A stretch of 64,000 bases of DNA, from the NCBI GenBank assembly GCA_019775845.1, contig JADQAV010000015.1, positions 558,001 to 622,000 on the forward strand. The letters are read 5' to 3'. The stretch comes from Myrmaecium sp. VS I D KN 1. Lineage: Eukaryota > Ascomycota > Dothideomycetes > Valsariales > Valsariaceae. Positions 21,800 to 34,043 of the stretch are shown piece after piece (the stretch's first letter is position 1; the number at the start of each line of letters is the position of its first letter). The position numbers and the translations under genes were made by a program. The notes beneath the pieces are model-generated. The model was given only the letters and a program-made list of their open reading frames with translations. It did not search any database and was not told where the DNA came from.

Positions 21800-23416
21800 T
21801 CAATTGTCAGAGAACTCCACCATTACTGATCCGTTCCTAAGACCGGCATCTGCGATGGTGCTATCCAAGACTTCAATGAGGTTCTTTCCCATGAATATGA
21901 GGTCGAACTCAGCTCCTTCTTTGCCGTCAAGTGGCTCGGCCTTCAGCCACTCGTATAGCCGTCTAACCGGATCATGCAGAGCAAAACGGCGAACCACACG
22001 TCCGCCAGAATGCCTAAACTGGATGCGAGTTGTATCCGGGACATTAGCCGGGGGCTCCGTGTGCGGATTTGTTGCAGAAATTTGTGAGAATGGGGACGCC
22101 TCTGATGTTTCTTCGGCCTCCTCGGTATCCATCATGTCCGTTGCGCGCTCTTTTCCTTTACTTGAGACGCCGGGCTTCGTCAACTCATCGGGATCGACTT
22201 CGCGCGGCCCCTCGCTGCCGTTCGTAAGGCTGGCTTGTAAGGCCATCTCAAGCTGCTGCTCTTCCGTTAGGCGATCATAGTCAACCTTGTTGCGCTCAGG
22301 CTTGCGGTTTGCGACAGGATTCTTGACATTGGCTTTGAGGCTATAACGGTCGAGAAATTCGAAAAGCTGCATGAGGAAGTCCTCAGCCTTAGGTACCGGA
22401 GGCCCAGACCAGACTTTGACTTGCTCTCCTGTCCGAGGGTCGACTATCGCAATGTGTGGATAGGCATCTTGACTGTCCCGTGTATGGAAATAATATTGGA
22501 GGTACTGCTGTGCCCTAGGGTCTTCTTTAGTGTACTGGAGGAATAGAAAGTGCTCTTTTATCACATCCTTGATTTGAGGATTTTTCCAGATGTCTCGGTT
22601 CAAAACTTGGCAGTCAAAAATAGCCTGGTCTTGGATGTTGACCAGGAGCCATTTTTCATCCTCTTTTCCCTTGTCACGGGCAACATCCCAGGCCAAAGGA
22701 CATATGATGTCAAATGGGGGGCGGTACATTTCTGCAAGTAGACTCGATTTAGCTGAAGCCTCAGATGCGCCCCCGGTGGCTTGAGAAAGATTTCTGCGAC
22801 GAGCAGTAGGATCAGAGTTGCCGTCCTCCCATACGGAGTTTGTGGGGCGCTGATTGAAGATACCTGGCCGTACGGCTGAACGACGATTGCGGGCGGCCAA
22901 CTGCTCAGCAACCATATCATCAATATCGTTAGGGGTCCACTCAGCCCCAGGACCAACGAGAGTCTCCGTTGTTCGAGCCATGGGTGCTCTCACGTCCTCT
23001 CCACCACCGTGCATACCGGCACCATACATCTCCTCCTGGAGTCGTCGCGCCATTGCCTCATCATCTTCTACCCTGGAAGATCCATGAAGCCCTGCCGCAG
23101 TCGACCCCTGATATTGCCCCGATGCGCCGACGTCATGACCGGATACAGAAACGTCATCGTCGGAATCCAGATGGATCACGCCATCATCATCTTCAATGTA
23201 TCTTGCCGAGGACCGGTTCGCCGCTGGTGGATTTGGCGCCGAGCCGGTCGGTCCGGAGGTCGATTGTGCACCTGAAGATTCTACGTCTAGGTTTGGGCTG
23301 TCGAAGAAAAGCTGGATAGCCTGTTCGAGGTTCCCGTCTGTAAGCCTCAGGTACTGTGCAGCTCGCTCAGGAGGCGCGTCGGTAATCGCTGTGAAGCTGG
23401 CGATATTATCGTCCAT
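21800..23416 (-). CDS. UBA-UAS-UBX protein, Cdc48/p97 adaptor (UBX5/UBXN7 type)
   Basis: Adaptor that links ubiquitylated clients to the Cdc48/p97 AAA ATPase; UBXN7/Ubx5 relatives also meet cullin ligases. It is a single-exon gene of 538 residues starting at the ATG at 23416. Residues 1-45 form a UBA-like fold (ITDAPPERAAQYLRLTDGNLEQAIQLFF). The middle (about 225-365) is a thioredoxin-like UAS domain (DEKWLLVNIQDQAIFDCQVLNRDIWKN split by family positions, then YPHIAIVDPRTGEQVKVW). A UIM-like helix EEQQLEMALQASL lies near residue 385. The C-terminal UBX domain (about 455-536) begins TRIQFRHSGGRVVRRF and ends GLRNGSVMVEF. Domain order matches UBXN7. It is divergent from the proteasome factor ECM29. 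Confidence 0.93.
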   Translation of the reverse strand: MDDNIASFTAITDAPPERAAQYLRLTDGNLEQAIQLFFDSPNLDVESSGAQSTSGPTGSAPNPPAANRSSARYIEDDDGVIHLDSDDDVSVSGHDVGASGQYQGSTAAGLHGSSRVEDDEAMARRLQEEMYGAGMHGGGEDVRAPMARTTETLVGPGAEWTPNDIDDMVAEQLAARNRRSAVRPGIFNQRPTNSVWEDGNSDPTARRRNLSQATGGASEASAKSSLLAEMYRPPFDIICPLAWDVARDKGKEDEKWLLVNIQDQAIFDCQVLNRDIWKNPQIKDVIKEHFLFLQYTKEDPRAQQYLQYYFHTRDSQDAYPHIAIVDPRTGEQVKVWSGPPVPKAEDFLMQLFEFLDRYSLKANVKNPVANRKPERNKVDYDRLTEEQQLEMALQASLTNGSEGPREVDPDELTKPGVSSKGKERATDMMDTEEAEETSEASPFSQISATNPHTEPPANVPDTTRIQFRHSGGRVVRRFALHDPVRRLYEWLKAEPLDGKEGAEFDLIFMGKNLIEVLDSTIADAGLRNGSVMVEFSDN

Positions 23417-24367
23417 GATCTATGGATCGGTTTCGCAAATCGACACAGCGGGAGGCCGTGGAGGCGGATGAACTTTGGTGAAAGCGTTCCAGCCTCCGAA
23501 TCACGCTTTAGAGAGCCTAACCCCGCACTTCGCCTCGATTGTCGGCGGTGTTGAAGTATCCTGACTATAAGAATAGCACGATGGTATCCTGAGAGAGGCC
23601 TGAACGACGAGGACGCTATGCAGGATCGCGGTTTATGTGGATAACGGGGTTGGAGGGAATGCAGCGATATGTCGAAGTTTGCTTGCGGGGATATATATGT
23701 AGATAGCGGCGTGGCCTTGAATCCGTTTGAGGGATAGGCAATAAGGCGAGCGACTCAGTGAAAACAGGGCAAGCTTAGTGCGAGGGGAGGTAGGACAAAC
23801 GCAACATAGGGATGTAGGCGGCGAGATCGATTGCGTTTTTGGTGTTGGGGTTCGCGTGGATTGTTGCGGCAACTTGGAACTTCTGTATGTACCTTAAGTA
23901 TGTGAGGTATGTCATCGAACGGAAAGGTCCGACGTCCACTGTATCCGTTCTGGAAAATCATAAACCCGGTGGTGTCACGGGCGGGCATTCGGGCATCCGC
24001 CTGCGCCGGCTCACTGCAGGCCGGGTGCCTTAAATAGCGTTAGTAATCGCCAGTGTTAGGTCGTACCTTGCCTTACTTTAACCAACGGTTTAAGCCGATA
24101 ACAAGGCCGTTCTTGCAAAAAGTGAAGCGTTCGTGAAGCGATACGAGGCGGATGAAAGGGCTCATATACCCTACTCTCACTTCAGCTGCATGTTCTGCCA
24201 CTTCTGGTGTCTCACCTTAACATTGGACCCGGCCGTTCCCCAGCCTTACCGAACCTGCGAGTACGTTGGCAAGCGGGAGCCTGGCACAGCAGCCGCCTCT
24301 TCAAACACTCCTCCACTTGGCCTGGCGGCACAGCGCATAGTCAGCGCCCTGTTCGGTCCGGGTCACC
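23417..24367. promoter_or_regulatory. Divergent promoter region UBX gene / ECM29
   Basis: 951 bp between the ATGs of two ubiquitin-proteasome genes. I found no exact GGTGGCAAA (Rpn4/PACE) site. The sequence holds no supported coding frame. Confidence 0.5.
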
Positions 24368-27300
24368 ATGGCCAGCAACCTGACGCCTACCTCTGATGAG
24401 GCTCGTGAACTCTCTCTGATAGGGAAGGTGGAGATGAGAATAGCCCTCGCAGATACGGATGCAAAGCTGGAGAACCTACTCAAGATCTACTTGGCCCCTT
24501 TGCTTCTGAAACTTGGTTCGCAGTCAGTCAGTGTACGGACGAAGGTGAGGCAGTAACATGCACATTTAACTTTTCTCGTTGCCTCTGCTGCCGGGCGCTG
24601 ACAGCACTTTGATGTCCCTAGGTTATTTCGGTGTGCCAGCACATCAACACCCGCTTAAAGTCGCAGTAAGGCTTCTCTCTCGAAAGATGGTGGAAATGAT
24701 GTTGATGAAGCTTTCAGAGATATCCAACTTCCCGTTGCTTCGCTTCTAAAGCAATTCAAAGATTACCGCGACGTGCAATTGATACGGCATTTTGACCTGC
24801 TTTATATACAGCAGGGCATATCCCGTATACCTGTATCTGAGCGCCTTGGCTTGCTTCCTGAGTTGATCCGTGGCATAGCGGCGGATGCTTCTAAATCCTC
24901 AACTCATGGATCCCAGTTGTTCAACCTCATTCTTCAGCTACTCGTACACTTTCGCATGCCTCCTAGAGGTAGCAAAGAGGACTTGGAGCTTCGAGAACGC
25001 CTTCAAATTACTTCAGAAGATGCGCAATTCCTGGCGTTTTGGTTCGGGAAGCTGATCTTAGTAACAGGCGTTAGGACAAGCCAAACGCCTGCTACAGAAC
25101 CCAGCCTGCCCGGGGTGTCAGCCGAAGAGTACAAATTCCTTACACAATACGGAAAGGCTGACACTTGGAACCCCGCTGCTGATGGTGGTTTGAACCTGAT
25201 CGAAACCAAGGTCTTAGTAGGCAGGTTTCTTGCCAGCGGAGCTTTCAACGACAAAGAACGCTTCCTGCCGGCTCTCTATGCTTCGGCAGATAGCAACTCC
25301 AGGATATCGGATATCGGCGTGGACATCCTCAAAAGAACCCTTCCTGTGACCGACCTTGATGACAAGGAAATCGTAGAGCAACTTTATGAGATCTTTTTTG
25401 GGAGGTATGTACCCCGGGCCGGCGGCTTTGGTTACAGAACTGACTGGAGATAGTGGGACTTCGGATGGACCCCAGCCAGCACGGGTTCCCCTGCGCATCA
25501 GAGTTCTGGGCCTCTTGTCGAAATCTATTACAAGCACTGCATATGCAACTCGTATCCACGATCTGGTAAAGGAGGCAATAGATCCCGATGCAATGTCAGG
25601 GCTCGAAGCTTTGAAATTGCGAGCTGCAGTATTCTCTTATGTCAACTTTGCTGCTAAAAACGGTGCAACGTCGGACCTTGCGAAAATCGCGCCGGCACTG
25701 ATTCGAATTCTCAGAGATTTCTTGGAGGGCCAGGGATGGCCTATTCCTGCTGAAGGTGTAGATATCTCTCAGCGTGGTTACGCTTATGAGCTTATCGGCA
25801 TCTTAGCAAAAGCTGCCCCGGAGCAAACTCTGGTTCAGGATAACCTCGACTTACTTTCCTGGCTCTTCAGGTCACTGAGAGATGACAGCTCCGGCAGAGA
25901 TGTAGGCGTTAGCATTGAGGAATCGCTTTCGTCTACGCTTTCAGCTTTGAGTCGCCTTTTCCAGGAGAACAAGGCCAGCTTTGTTAACCCTGCCTCAGAG
26001 CTTTACCAACTCGATCATTCACTTTCTCAAATCCTTTTGGAGAATGTGCTTGCTGGTCACCCCATCGTTCGGGATCAAAGGGGCCTGTCCTCCCTGTCTA
26101 AATATTCACGGAGTAGTCGATATGTTGCTACCAGATATGCAAATCGATGTTTGCCATATGGAAATCTCAATGCTCGGATGATTGATATTCTTGCCATTGG
26201 CGGCCCAGATTCTGACAATCAAGAAGTAGCAGATGAAGGCAGGAAAGGCTTGGATCCTTACTGGTACAGGATGCTCAACTCACATGCTGTCTGCTCCCTA
26301 TCCACCTCAGAGGAAGACTGGTTTCGGTTTCCCCAATTCACTCCTCTTGGCCTACGCCTCTTCGAACATATCAATATGACTAAAGACCGGGCTGGCGAAT
26401 CCGGATACCTGGGCTCTGATAACAAGCTGAGAAGGGACCTTCCGATATTTAGTGGCGTCCTTGGATCGCTGCTTTCCCATTCAGTAAGATACCTTCGTCA
26501 AGTCCTTTACCATGATGCTTTGAAAGAGGCGCACATGGATCTTGAGGTTTCTTCTGAATGGGCTCGGAAGCTTGATACACTAGTAACCACCGACAACCAC
26601 GCACGTAGTATCATACGGGTCCATTGTGCAAGGACGATCAGCAACGGTCACACTCGCGTTATATTCTCGCTTATGCTGAGGTCAGCATTCGAACAATTGT
26701 TACATGAGAACACAAAGGATGTTGCTGAAGCCGGAGAAACCTTGGTGGAGCTCTGCTCCTTCCTTCCCGAGGAAGCTTGGTCCCAGGCCAGATTGACGGA
26801 AGATTTCCGACTTCTAGAGAGGTCTGTATGCTCAAACAATGACTCACGGAGGCTTGCAGCCGCTCACGCATACGGATTAATTGGATCAAGCCCCCTTTGC
26901 ACCTCCGCGGACGTGCTAGCATCCACACGAACTCTTTTCGATAGAGCGTCTCAGTGGAGGGGCGCCGTCGGAGCATCAATCAATCAGAGCAGTGGAGCGA
27001 TGCTTGCATTGGCATATTTGTCCAGCCGGATCTCCTGGCGTGGACGCGACTTGGGTGATTTCGCTACGCGCCACCTTAAACTCGTTCTCGAGGTACTTCA
27101 GCACGGGAATGACACCACGCTCAAAGAAGCTGCCTACCTTTCTCTTGGCCAGCTGAGTCTATTCTTCATCATCAAGCCTCAAGATCTGATCCCAATACTT
27201 CCTTACAAAACAGCCGCCGATAAGCTATATGAGTTTGCCTCTACAGGAAACGCGAATGCTATATTGGCATTGGGTCAGTTTGGAATGATCTCAGAAGAAG

Positions 27301-30300
27301 ACGAAGATAGCCCAGAGGGTGTCTCACGCTTGGATCATGTCGTAAATAAGATATTTCAGCTTCATGAAGTTCGTCAAACCGAAGTCCAATTTACTGTGGG
27401 AGAAGCCCTCAGCTTCGTGGCATGTGGGTGGGACTCCGAAGCCTTGGGTGCTACTCTGGATATTGCTAGAAGTAGCGAGAGTGGTTGTGGATTCAGCCCG
27501 CCAACTGGACCAGGCCGCCGCAAAACTTTTCCTGCCATACTACAGAGAGTACTACAGAGCTGTCGAGGCAGCAAGCCCGCCTTGAAGAAGGCCTCTGTAA
27601 TCTGGCTACTTTGCTTACTTCAATACTGTGGGCATAAATCCGAGATCCAACCTATCTTGCCAGCTTGTCAAACAGCGTTCAAGATGTGTCTTTCTGATAG
27701 GGATGAGGTTGTTCAGGAAGCTGCCTCAAGAGGACTCGGCCTCGTCTACGAAAAGGGCGATCGCTCCCTCAAGGATGAACTCGTCAAGGATCTAGTAGGG
27801 ACCTTTGCGGACAACAAGCCTTCCTTGTCAGGAAACGTTACTGCTGAGACACAATTATTCGAGCCAGGAGTGCTCCCTACAGGGGAAGGGAAATCTATCA
27901 CTACGTATAAGGACATTCTGAACCTAGCATCAGAAGTTGGCGATTCGAGTCTTGTCTATCGATTCATGTCGCTGGCTGCCAACAACTCTATCTGGTCTAG
28001 TCGGGCTGCCTTTGGCAGGTTCGGGCTCAGCAGCGTTCTATCAGATTCAAGTGTGGATGGCTACTTGGCAGGCAACCCGAAGCTCTATCCGAAATTATTT
28101 CGTTATCGGTTCGATCCCAATCCAAACGTCCAACGGTCTATGAACGATATTTGGAATGCGCTTGTAAAGGACTCATCAGCAACCATCGACAAGTATTTTG
28201 ACGGGATTATGCAAGATCTATTACAGAATATCCTAGGAAAGGAGTGGCGCGTGCGCCAAGCTTCATGCGCAGCAATTGCAGACCTTGTTCAAGGTAGGGA
28301 GCTAAAGAAATACGAGATCTACCTGGGCGACATTTGGACTTCCTGCTTCAAGGTTCTTGATGATATCAAAGAGTCGGTTCGCGCAGCAGCTGCAACACTT
28401 GCTCGCGTCCTGGCTGGTATCCTCACTCGCAGTCTGGAAGCCGGCAACGCATCCTCTAAGAACGCTTCTACTATGCTTAAGAACGTACTACCATTCCTCT
28501 TGTCGACATCTGGCCTGGAGTCCTCAGCTGAAGAAGTACAAAACTTTGCACTCTCTACTCTTCTTCAGATAATCAAAAAATCACCCGGCATTGTCCTTCG
28601 CCCTTTCATTCCCGATCTCGTCGAACGTCTACTGGGAATGCTTTCCACTCTTGAGCCGCAAGCTGTGAACTATCTCCACCTCAATGCTTCCAAATACAAG
28701 CTCACAGAGCAAAAGATCGACGACATGCGGTTGGCCTCGGTAAGAGGTTCGCCGCTTATGGAAGCCATAGAACGTTGTCTCGATCTCCTAGATGCCCCCA
28801 CAATGTCTGCGTTAGCCTTTCGCCTCGAAAGTGCAATGAAGACGGCAGTCGGCCTTCCTTCGAAAGTGGGCTGCTCTCGCGTTCTCGTTACCTTAGCAAC
28901 AAGACACTCCTTTCTCTTCAAACCGCATGCTGACCACTTCCTCAAACTCCTTGAGAAGCATATGCATGATCGCAACGAGACAGTAACCACGTCCTACGGT
29001 GCGGCGGCAGGCTACCTGGCACGTATTGCTAGTGATAAACAGATTTTAGCATTGGTTTCCTTCTGCAAAAAGCTATATTTTGACAGCGAGGATGATCGGA
29101 GCAGAATAAGTGCGGGTGATGTCGTGCATTCACTTTCCAAGCACTCTTCCGATCGGTTTTCTTCATTAGCATCGGATTTGCTTCCCTTCGTTTTCGTTGC
29201 AAAGGAAGATACCATACCGGCTGTAAAGAGCTTGTTCAAGGAGACATGGGAGGATAACGTGGGCGGTAGTCGCGCTGTGCTGTTGTATTTCAAGGAAATT
29301 ATGGGCCTTGCAAATGAGTACTTGGACTCCCCAAAATGGGTGCTGAAGCATACCTCTAGTCGAGCAATAGCGCAAGCAGTGATGGCCGCCACTGAACCTT
29401 CAGAAGGTTTGAGCAAGGAACACGCAGAGATCATATGGCCCGTGTTGGAAAGGGCAATTGGCGGGAAGACGTGGGACGGGAAAGAAGAGGTGCTGGATGC
29501 CTTTGTGAGGTTTGTAGCAAGGGGAAAGGTTTTATGGGAGAGCGATGCGAAAGCCGGCGAAGCCATCAAAAAGATTGCGATCAGAGAAGCCAAGAGGAAC
29601 AACGCCGCCTACAGAGTGCATTCCCTGCCTGCGTTGGGGAAGATATGCAAGGCAAGGACAGACCTCGAAATAAGCGAGACGGTCGCCGAGGTGGTGGAAG
29701 GGGTTGTCGACGAGATTGTCGGATCAAACGATGACGGGCAGAAGATGGATGTGGATGGAGGAGATTCTGGGAAGGACAGTAAAAGGTGAGCACCTGCCTG
29801 ACATAAGCTTTATGCACCACGAAGCGGAAAGCCATCGGAGCAGTCTGCTAACATATCAAAGGAATTACGCAACTCTCACTGGCGCCATCGTCGCCCTTAT
29901 CGAGTCACTGAACCCAGCCCTGCTGCCTGGGTCTTCTATCCTTCCGCCTTTGACCCAAGCCCTGGAGCTCGTCGTCCGTATCAATCCGCCGAAGTCTCCC
30001 ACGCCTTCGCTATCCCTGGCATCTTTCACGGAACTTGCTGCCTTCTTCCCCTGCCTCGCCTCGCGTAGGACGAAAGATGAGGACAATCCTGAGATTGGTC
30101 CTCTACCTACTGAGACCAAGGATCTGCTCGACAAAGTCCTACTCAACCCTCAGCACATGAACCTTCCCGAGGCTATGAGGTTGGAGAGAGCTAAAGCTGT
30201 GGCTGCGCTCGCGGGCGTGGAGCCGTCCTGGAAGCAATGGGCCGGGGAGATGATTGTGGAGAGAGAAGTGCTAGCCGATGAGAAGGCTCTCGGGGTTCGG

Positions 30301-30327
30301 GAAATCTTGGAAGGAGTGAGAAGGTGA
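24368..30327 (+). CDS. ECM29: Proteasome adaptor/scaffold ECM29 (HEAT repeats)
   Basis: Large HEAT-repeat protein that binds the 26S proteasome, tethers core to regulatory particle and checks its assembly. The model is join(24368..24544, 24622..24665, 24718..25404, 25454..29785, 29862..30327), 1901 residues against 1868 in yeast. Exon 2 has 44 nt; introns are 49-77 bp and all phases fit. The third intron has two nearby candidate acceptors (ttacag and gagatag); only the later one (exon start 25454) keeps the frame. The N-terminal signature is SLIGKVEMRIALADTDAKLENLL, then VISVCQHINTR and LPVASLLKQF. The rest is alpha-helical repeat sequence, for example EWRVRQASCAAIADLVQG and GLPSKVGCSRVLVTLATRH. 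The last exon (from NYATLTGAIVALI) adds a C-terminal domain whose match to the family I am less sure of. Confidence 0.93.
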
Positions 30328-30722
30328 CGTAGAGAAACACCCAAAGTCATTACATTAGGCGGCGCTTCTGCTGTTCTATAAGAGATAAGTTTGTGATTTA
30401 AGAGACTATAAGAATGCATAATACATTGATTGTGCTCGCGCATGTCAAAACCCCCTTCTTAAGTTAAAACCCGAAGAAAAAAATGCTGGATAATAATGAA
30501 ACGCCGAAAGATATCATATGCAATGTGAAGTAGCAGGATATGCTTTGGGCAAACAAGATGAGTGATGCCAGTAATCGCCTACCAATAGGCACAATACTTG
30601 TATACAGCCCCTCTCTCTGCAACAAATCGCTGATATAGAAGCAGAATACAATCAAGAAGCGCGAGCAAGGCTCGACAGGTAAGACCTCATATGTCACAGG
30701 AGTTCTTTCAGTAGTGGCCAAT
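30328..30722. other. Convergent spacer ECM29 / AVT-type transporter
   Basis: 395 bp between stops, A/T-rich. Only 3' UTR-type sequence is visible. Confidence 0.5.
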
Positions 30723-33082
30723 TTACCTATCATCACAGTAGCCAGGCGCCTTCACGTCATTCCCATTGACCCAACTAGAGATCGTAAGGACAGAAGTGTA
30801 GGCCATGACGAGGAAGCCGAAGCCGCAGAGGAACATATCCAAACCCTTTTGGAAGACGTTACGGGCGACGGCGCGGTAGTGGAGCAACGGCTGTGAGATG
30901 TAATCAGTAAAATGTGCCAGATCAAGGGGCTGCGGGAGCAAGACGATTGCCGAAAGAGTAACCGTGAGCTGTGCGCTACACTTACCGGATACATATACAC
31001 CAACGGGATGCACGCGAAGCTGCCCACCAGCGCGACGAACTTGTCCAGGTCGCCCGCGCCCGCCCAAGCGAGGCAAGCGCACACCGTGACCATGAAGAAT
31101 CGGAACACGTTCTTCTTCCACTTGATGTACGGGTTGTACTTTCCCGTCCGGCTGAACAGCTGCTGAGATGTGATTTCGATGGCGGGGTATATCTGAAGAG
31201 GAGTGGACAGCAAGATGGCGAGGGAATAGATAAATTGCACACCGTTCACGAATTTGTTATCCTGCGGCATGTTCAAAATGACGACTGTCTTTGTTTTGCT
31301 GCCGAATGCCGCATAGGAGAGGGCGCCCATAGACACGAAGACGACGGTAACGATGACCATGACGCCTGCCAGGACGTTCGGGAACTTCTTTGGCTCCTTC
31401 ATGCCCGTTTGGATGGGAATGATGAGGCCAATGCCCTCGAAAGTGAAGATTGCGGTCCCGATGAACAAAGTCCAGTCCTTGGAGTTGAAGTTGGCGATAT
31501 CGGAGATGCCATGCTGGTTGACGATGGTGAAAATGTCGAAGTAGTATAGATAAACAAGTCCAAGCAGGATGAAGATGTCTGCCACGAGGGCAAGCTTCTG
31601 GATGTGGTTGATGTTGCGATACAAGGAGAGCGGCAAGAAGATGATCATTTGCATCAGGATCATGTACTTGATGTCGATGAAGGTGCGACAATTGGATACG
31701 GCCAGGATGAAAGCCTGTAGGTTCTCGGAGACGAAGACAATATACGCCGAGGCAAACCCAATTTGACTGGTTACAAGGGAGAAATTGATCAAGTTCTTCA
31801 TCCAGCGGCCGTACAGAACCTGGCCCATGTCACCGAAGGAGTGCTCGACCTTTAGGCGGGTCGTGACAAGGAGAACGAAGCAGTAGTAACTCAGGGCAGC
31901 AACGAAGAGCAGCACTAAGTTACTGAACAGCATTCCGCCGTTCAAGAAAGCCCTTGGCAGAAAGAGGACACCAGTACCCACAAAGGACTTTAACAGCAAC
32001 AATGCCGCACCCGAAGGGCTTCCTTTACCTGCAACCTTGGCCTTTCTTCTACGTCTCTTCTTCGAGGGGGTCAATAAAGCGCTGCTTTCCCCATAATCTC
32101 TCTCTTCGTCTTCGCTGGTGTGGTCTCTGGTGCTGTCTTCATAGGCATCAGAGGAGAAATACTCATCCGGCCCTAGCACCTCATCATCTTCCTCCAATGA
32201 TTCACCTGCGAAATGGCCGTACAAGCTGAGGAATTCCAGAAAGTTGCTTGTTGGGAACTGAGGCGCATTCTTCGATTGATGTGCATGTCCATTGCCGTTT
32301 TCTACGGGTTCTGGACTGCCAGCGGCCCTCCTGATATAATTTCGTCGGAAACCGCCGGGCTGCCTGATGCTGCCAGCGTTCAGCTTGGGTTCACCAGGTT
32401 TCGGCAACGCATGAAAGCTGCGACTGCGTTTCATCTTCCCCTGCCCTTGTGCTTCCGCTTCCCGCTCCTCCGTCCACCGATAGATCTCACGCGTGATGTC
32501 TCCGCCTTGTAGCTGCAGGCTCGAGAACTCGTCATCGCCGGTTGCCGTTGCTGCAGCCGCAACGCTGGATTGATCTCCTTTATTGGTAACGGCCAGATTC
32601 GACGAAGAGCCGTGAACAGGGCCTACTAAATGCCTTCGGATGACTTCTGGGTCCTCATACGGAACGGGGCTCCCTCTTGCGTCAAAAGAGCCGTAGTTGC
32701 TTGGAGGACCACGGCCTCTGGCAGCGGCAGCAGCCGGTGACAACGGACGGAGGGGTGGTGTTCCGAACCGAGGAGGACTCTGACTGAAGGACTCCTTCAG
32801 TGCATTCGCCAACGCCGATTCCCCAGGAGCACGCTGCAATGGCTTCCCTTCTTCTAATCCGGCAAGCGGCGTTGGTGTTTCGGACGGTTCCTTGCCCAGC
32901 TTATTCGGTGTAGGGACCTGGCGGACAGGAGGCGTGGCTATCGGAGAACCAAGTCTCGCTATCGAAGCAGCTCGCGAGCCGGACGGAGATGCACTAGGAC
33001 CAGGGTCCCTGGAAGATCTTGGAGTAGGTACCGGTCTCGCCGCGGAACTCGATACGGACGACTCGGCTCGTCTTTCCGCCAT
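30723..33082 (-). CDS. Vacuolar amino acid transporter, AVT3/AVT4 type (AAAP family)
   Basis: Proton-coupled amino acid transporter related to yeast Avt3/Avt4 and animal SLC36; those yeast proteins export neutral amino acids from the vacuole. The model is complement(join(30723..30890, 30986..33082)), 754 residues, with one 95-bp phase-0 intron that joins YMYP to PLLHYRAVA. About 350 N-terminal residues are cytosolic, Ser/Pro-rich at first and acidic later (GESLEEDDEVLGPDEYFSSD), ending in the basic KKRRRRKAK just before the membrane. The transporter core starts SPSGAALLLLKSFVGTGVLFLPRAF, a clear AAAP first helix, and continues with about 10-11 hydrophobic spans, including FEGIGLIIPIQTGMKEP and LSTPLQIYPAIEI. 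It ends APGYCDDR. It is divergent from another vacuolar-type transporter (VHC1). Confidence 0.92.
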
Positions 33083-34043
33083 GTGGTGTGCGTGGGAATG
33101 GAAGGTAGTTGTATCGAAAACCGATGTCGCTGAGCGTACGTTTCGAGGATAGCCAAAGAGGAGAGTCTGGGGGTGCGATTCTCGAGCAGTGGTGATTGCT
33201 GTTGGACGGCTTATGGAGGGCTCGCTCTATGGGATTTTAAAGTTGAGGTTGAGGGATTGCCAGATGACGGCTCTAAGGACGAACACGATGGATTGCGGAT
33301 TATACAGGTATGTCAACCGCGGTCGGTACCCTGCCAGTGCTATTGGAACAGATAAGAAATATTTATATGTGTGGAGCGAGCGGATCAATATCTCTGGGGA
33401 CGGTGTGGGAGAGTGGATGTGTGGATGTGTGGATGCGTGGAGAGTTGGTGAGAGTTGAGTGGTGAGTGGTGAGCTGTGGACGACGGCCGGCTGGTTGGTC
33501 ACAAGCTGGTGTGGATAAGGTAAGTCGAGGGCAGCAGCCGCATGCCGCATGCGACCGGGCCTCTCCGCGATCCCGCATGGGGGGACGGACAGGCCAAGGG
33601 GCCGTGGGGGGCCGCGCCGGTAACGTCAGGGCCCATGCCATTGGCCGGCACGAGCCACATCATCGACCGCCGCCGCTGTGTTCTGTATCTACCGTACTGC
33701 AGCTGTGTGCCTTCGTACTCGGACTGCCAACCGCTTCATCACCTCCGACCTTCGCCAGACCAAGCCTAACGCACCTCTGCTCAGTCGGTCCCCTCACACG
33801 CGGAAGGGTGACACCATGACTGTACATACATAGCATTGCCAACTGCCGCTCCTCACTCTTCTCTCCTGCTTCTCTTTCCAGCGTCCCTTATGTCACCGTT
33901 TCATCACTCTCGGTCCGTTTGATCTCCGATTTTTGATCTTCACTTCTACGGGATTAAAAGCCAACCCGTGTTCGTCTTTCCAAATCAGTCGTCTTGCCAA
34001 TCCTCCTGTCACGGCGTTCTACCAGGCGTAGGCGGGCCCCCCG
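33083..34043. promoter_or_regulatory. Divergent promoter region AVT-type / VHC1-type transporters
   Basis: 961 bp between divergent ATGs, with a CCAAT near 33996 close to the right-hand gene. A GTGGATGTGTGGATGTGTGGATGCGTGG-like short repeat lies around 33414-33441. No coding frame is supported. Confidence 0.5.
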
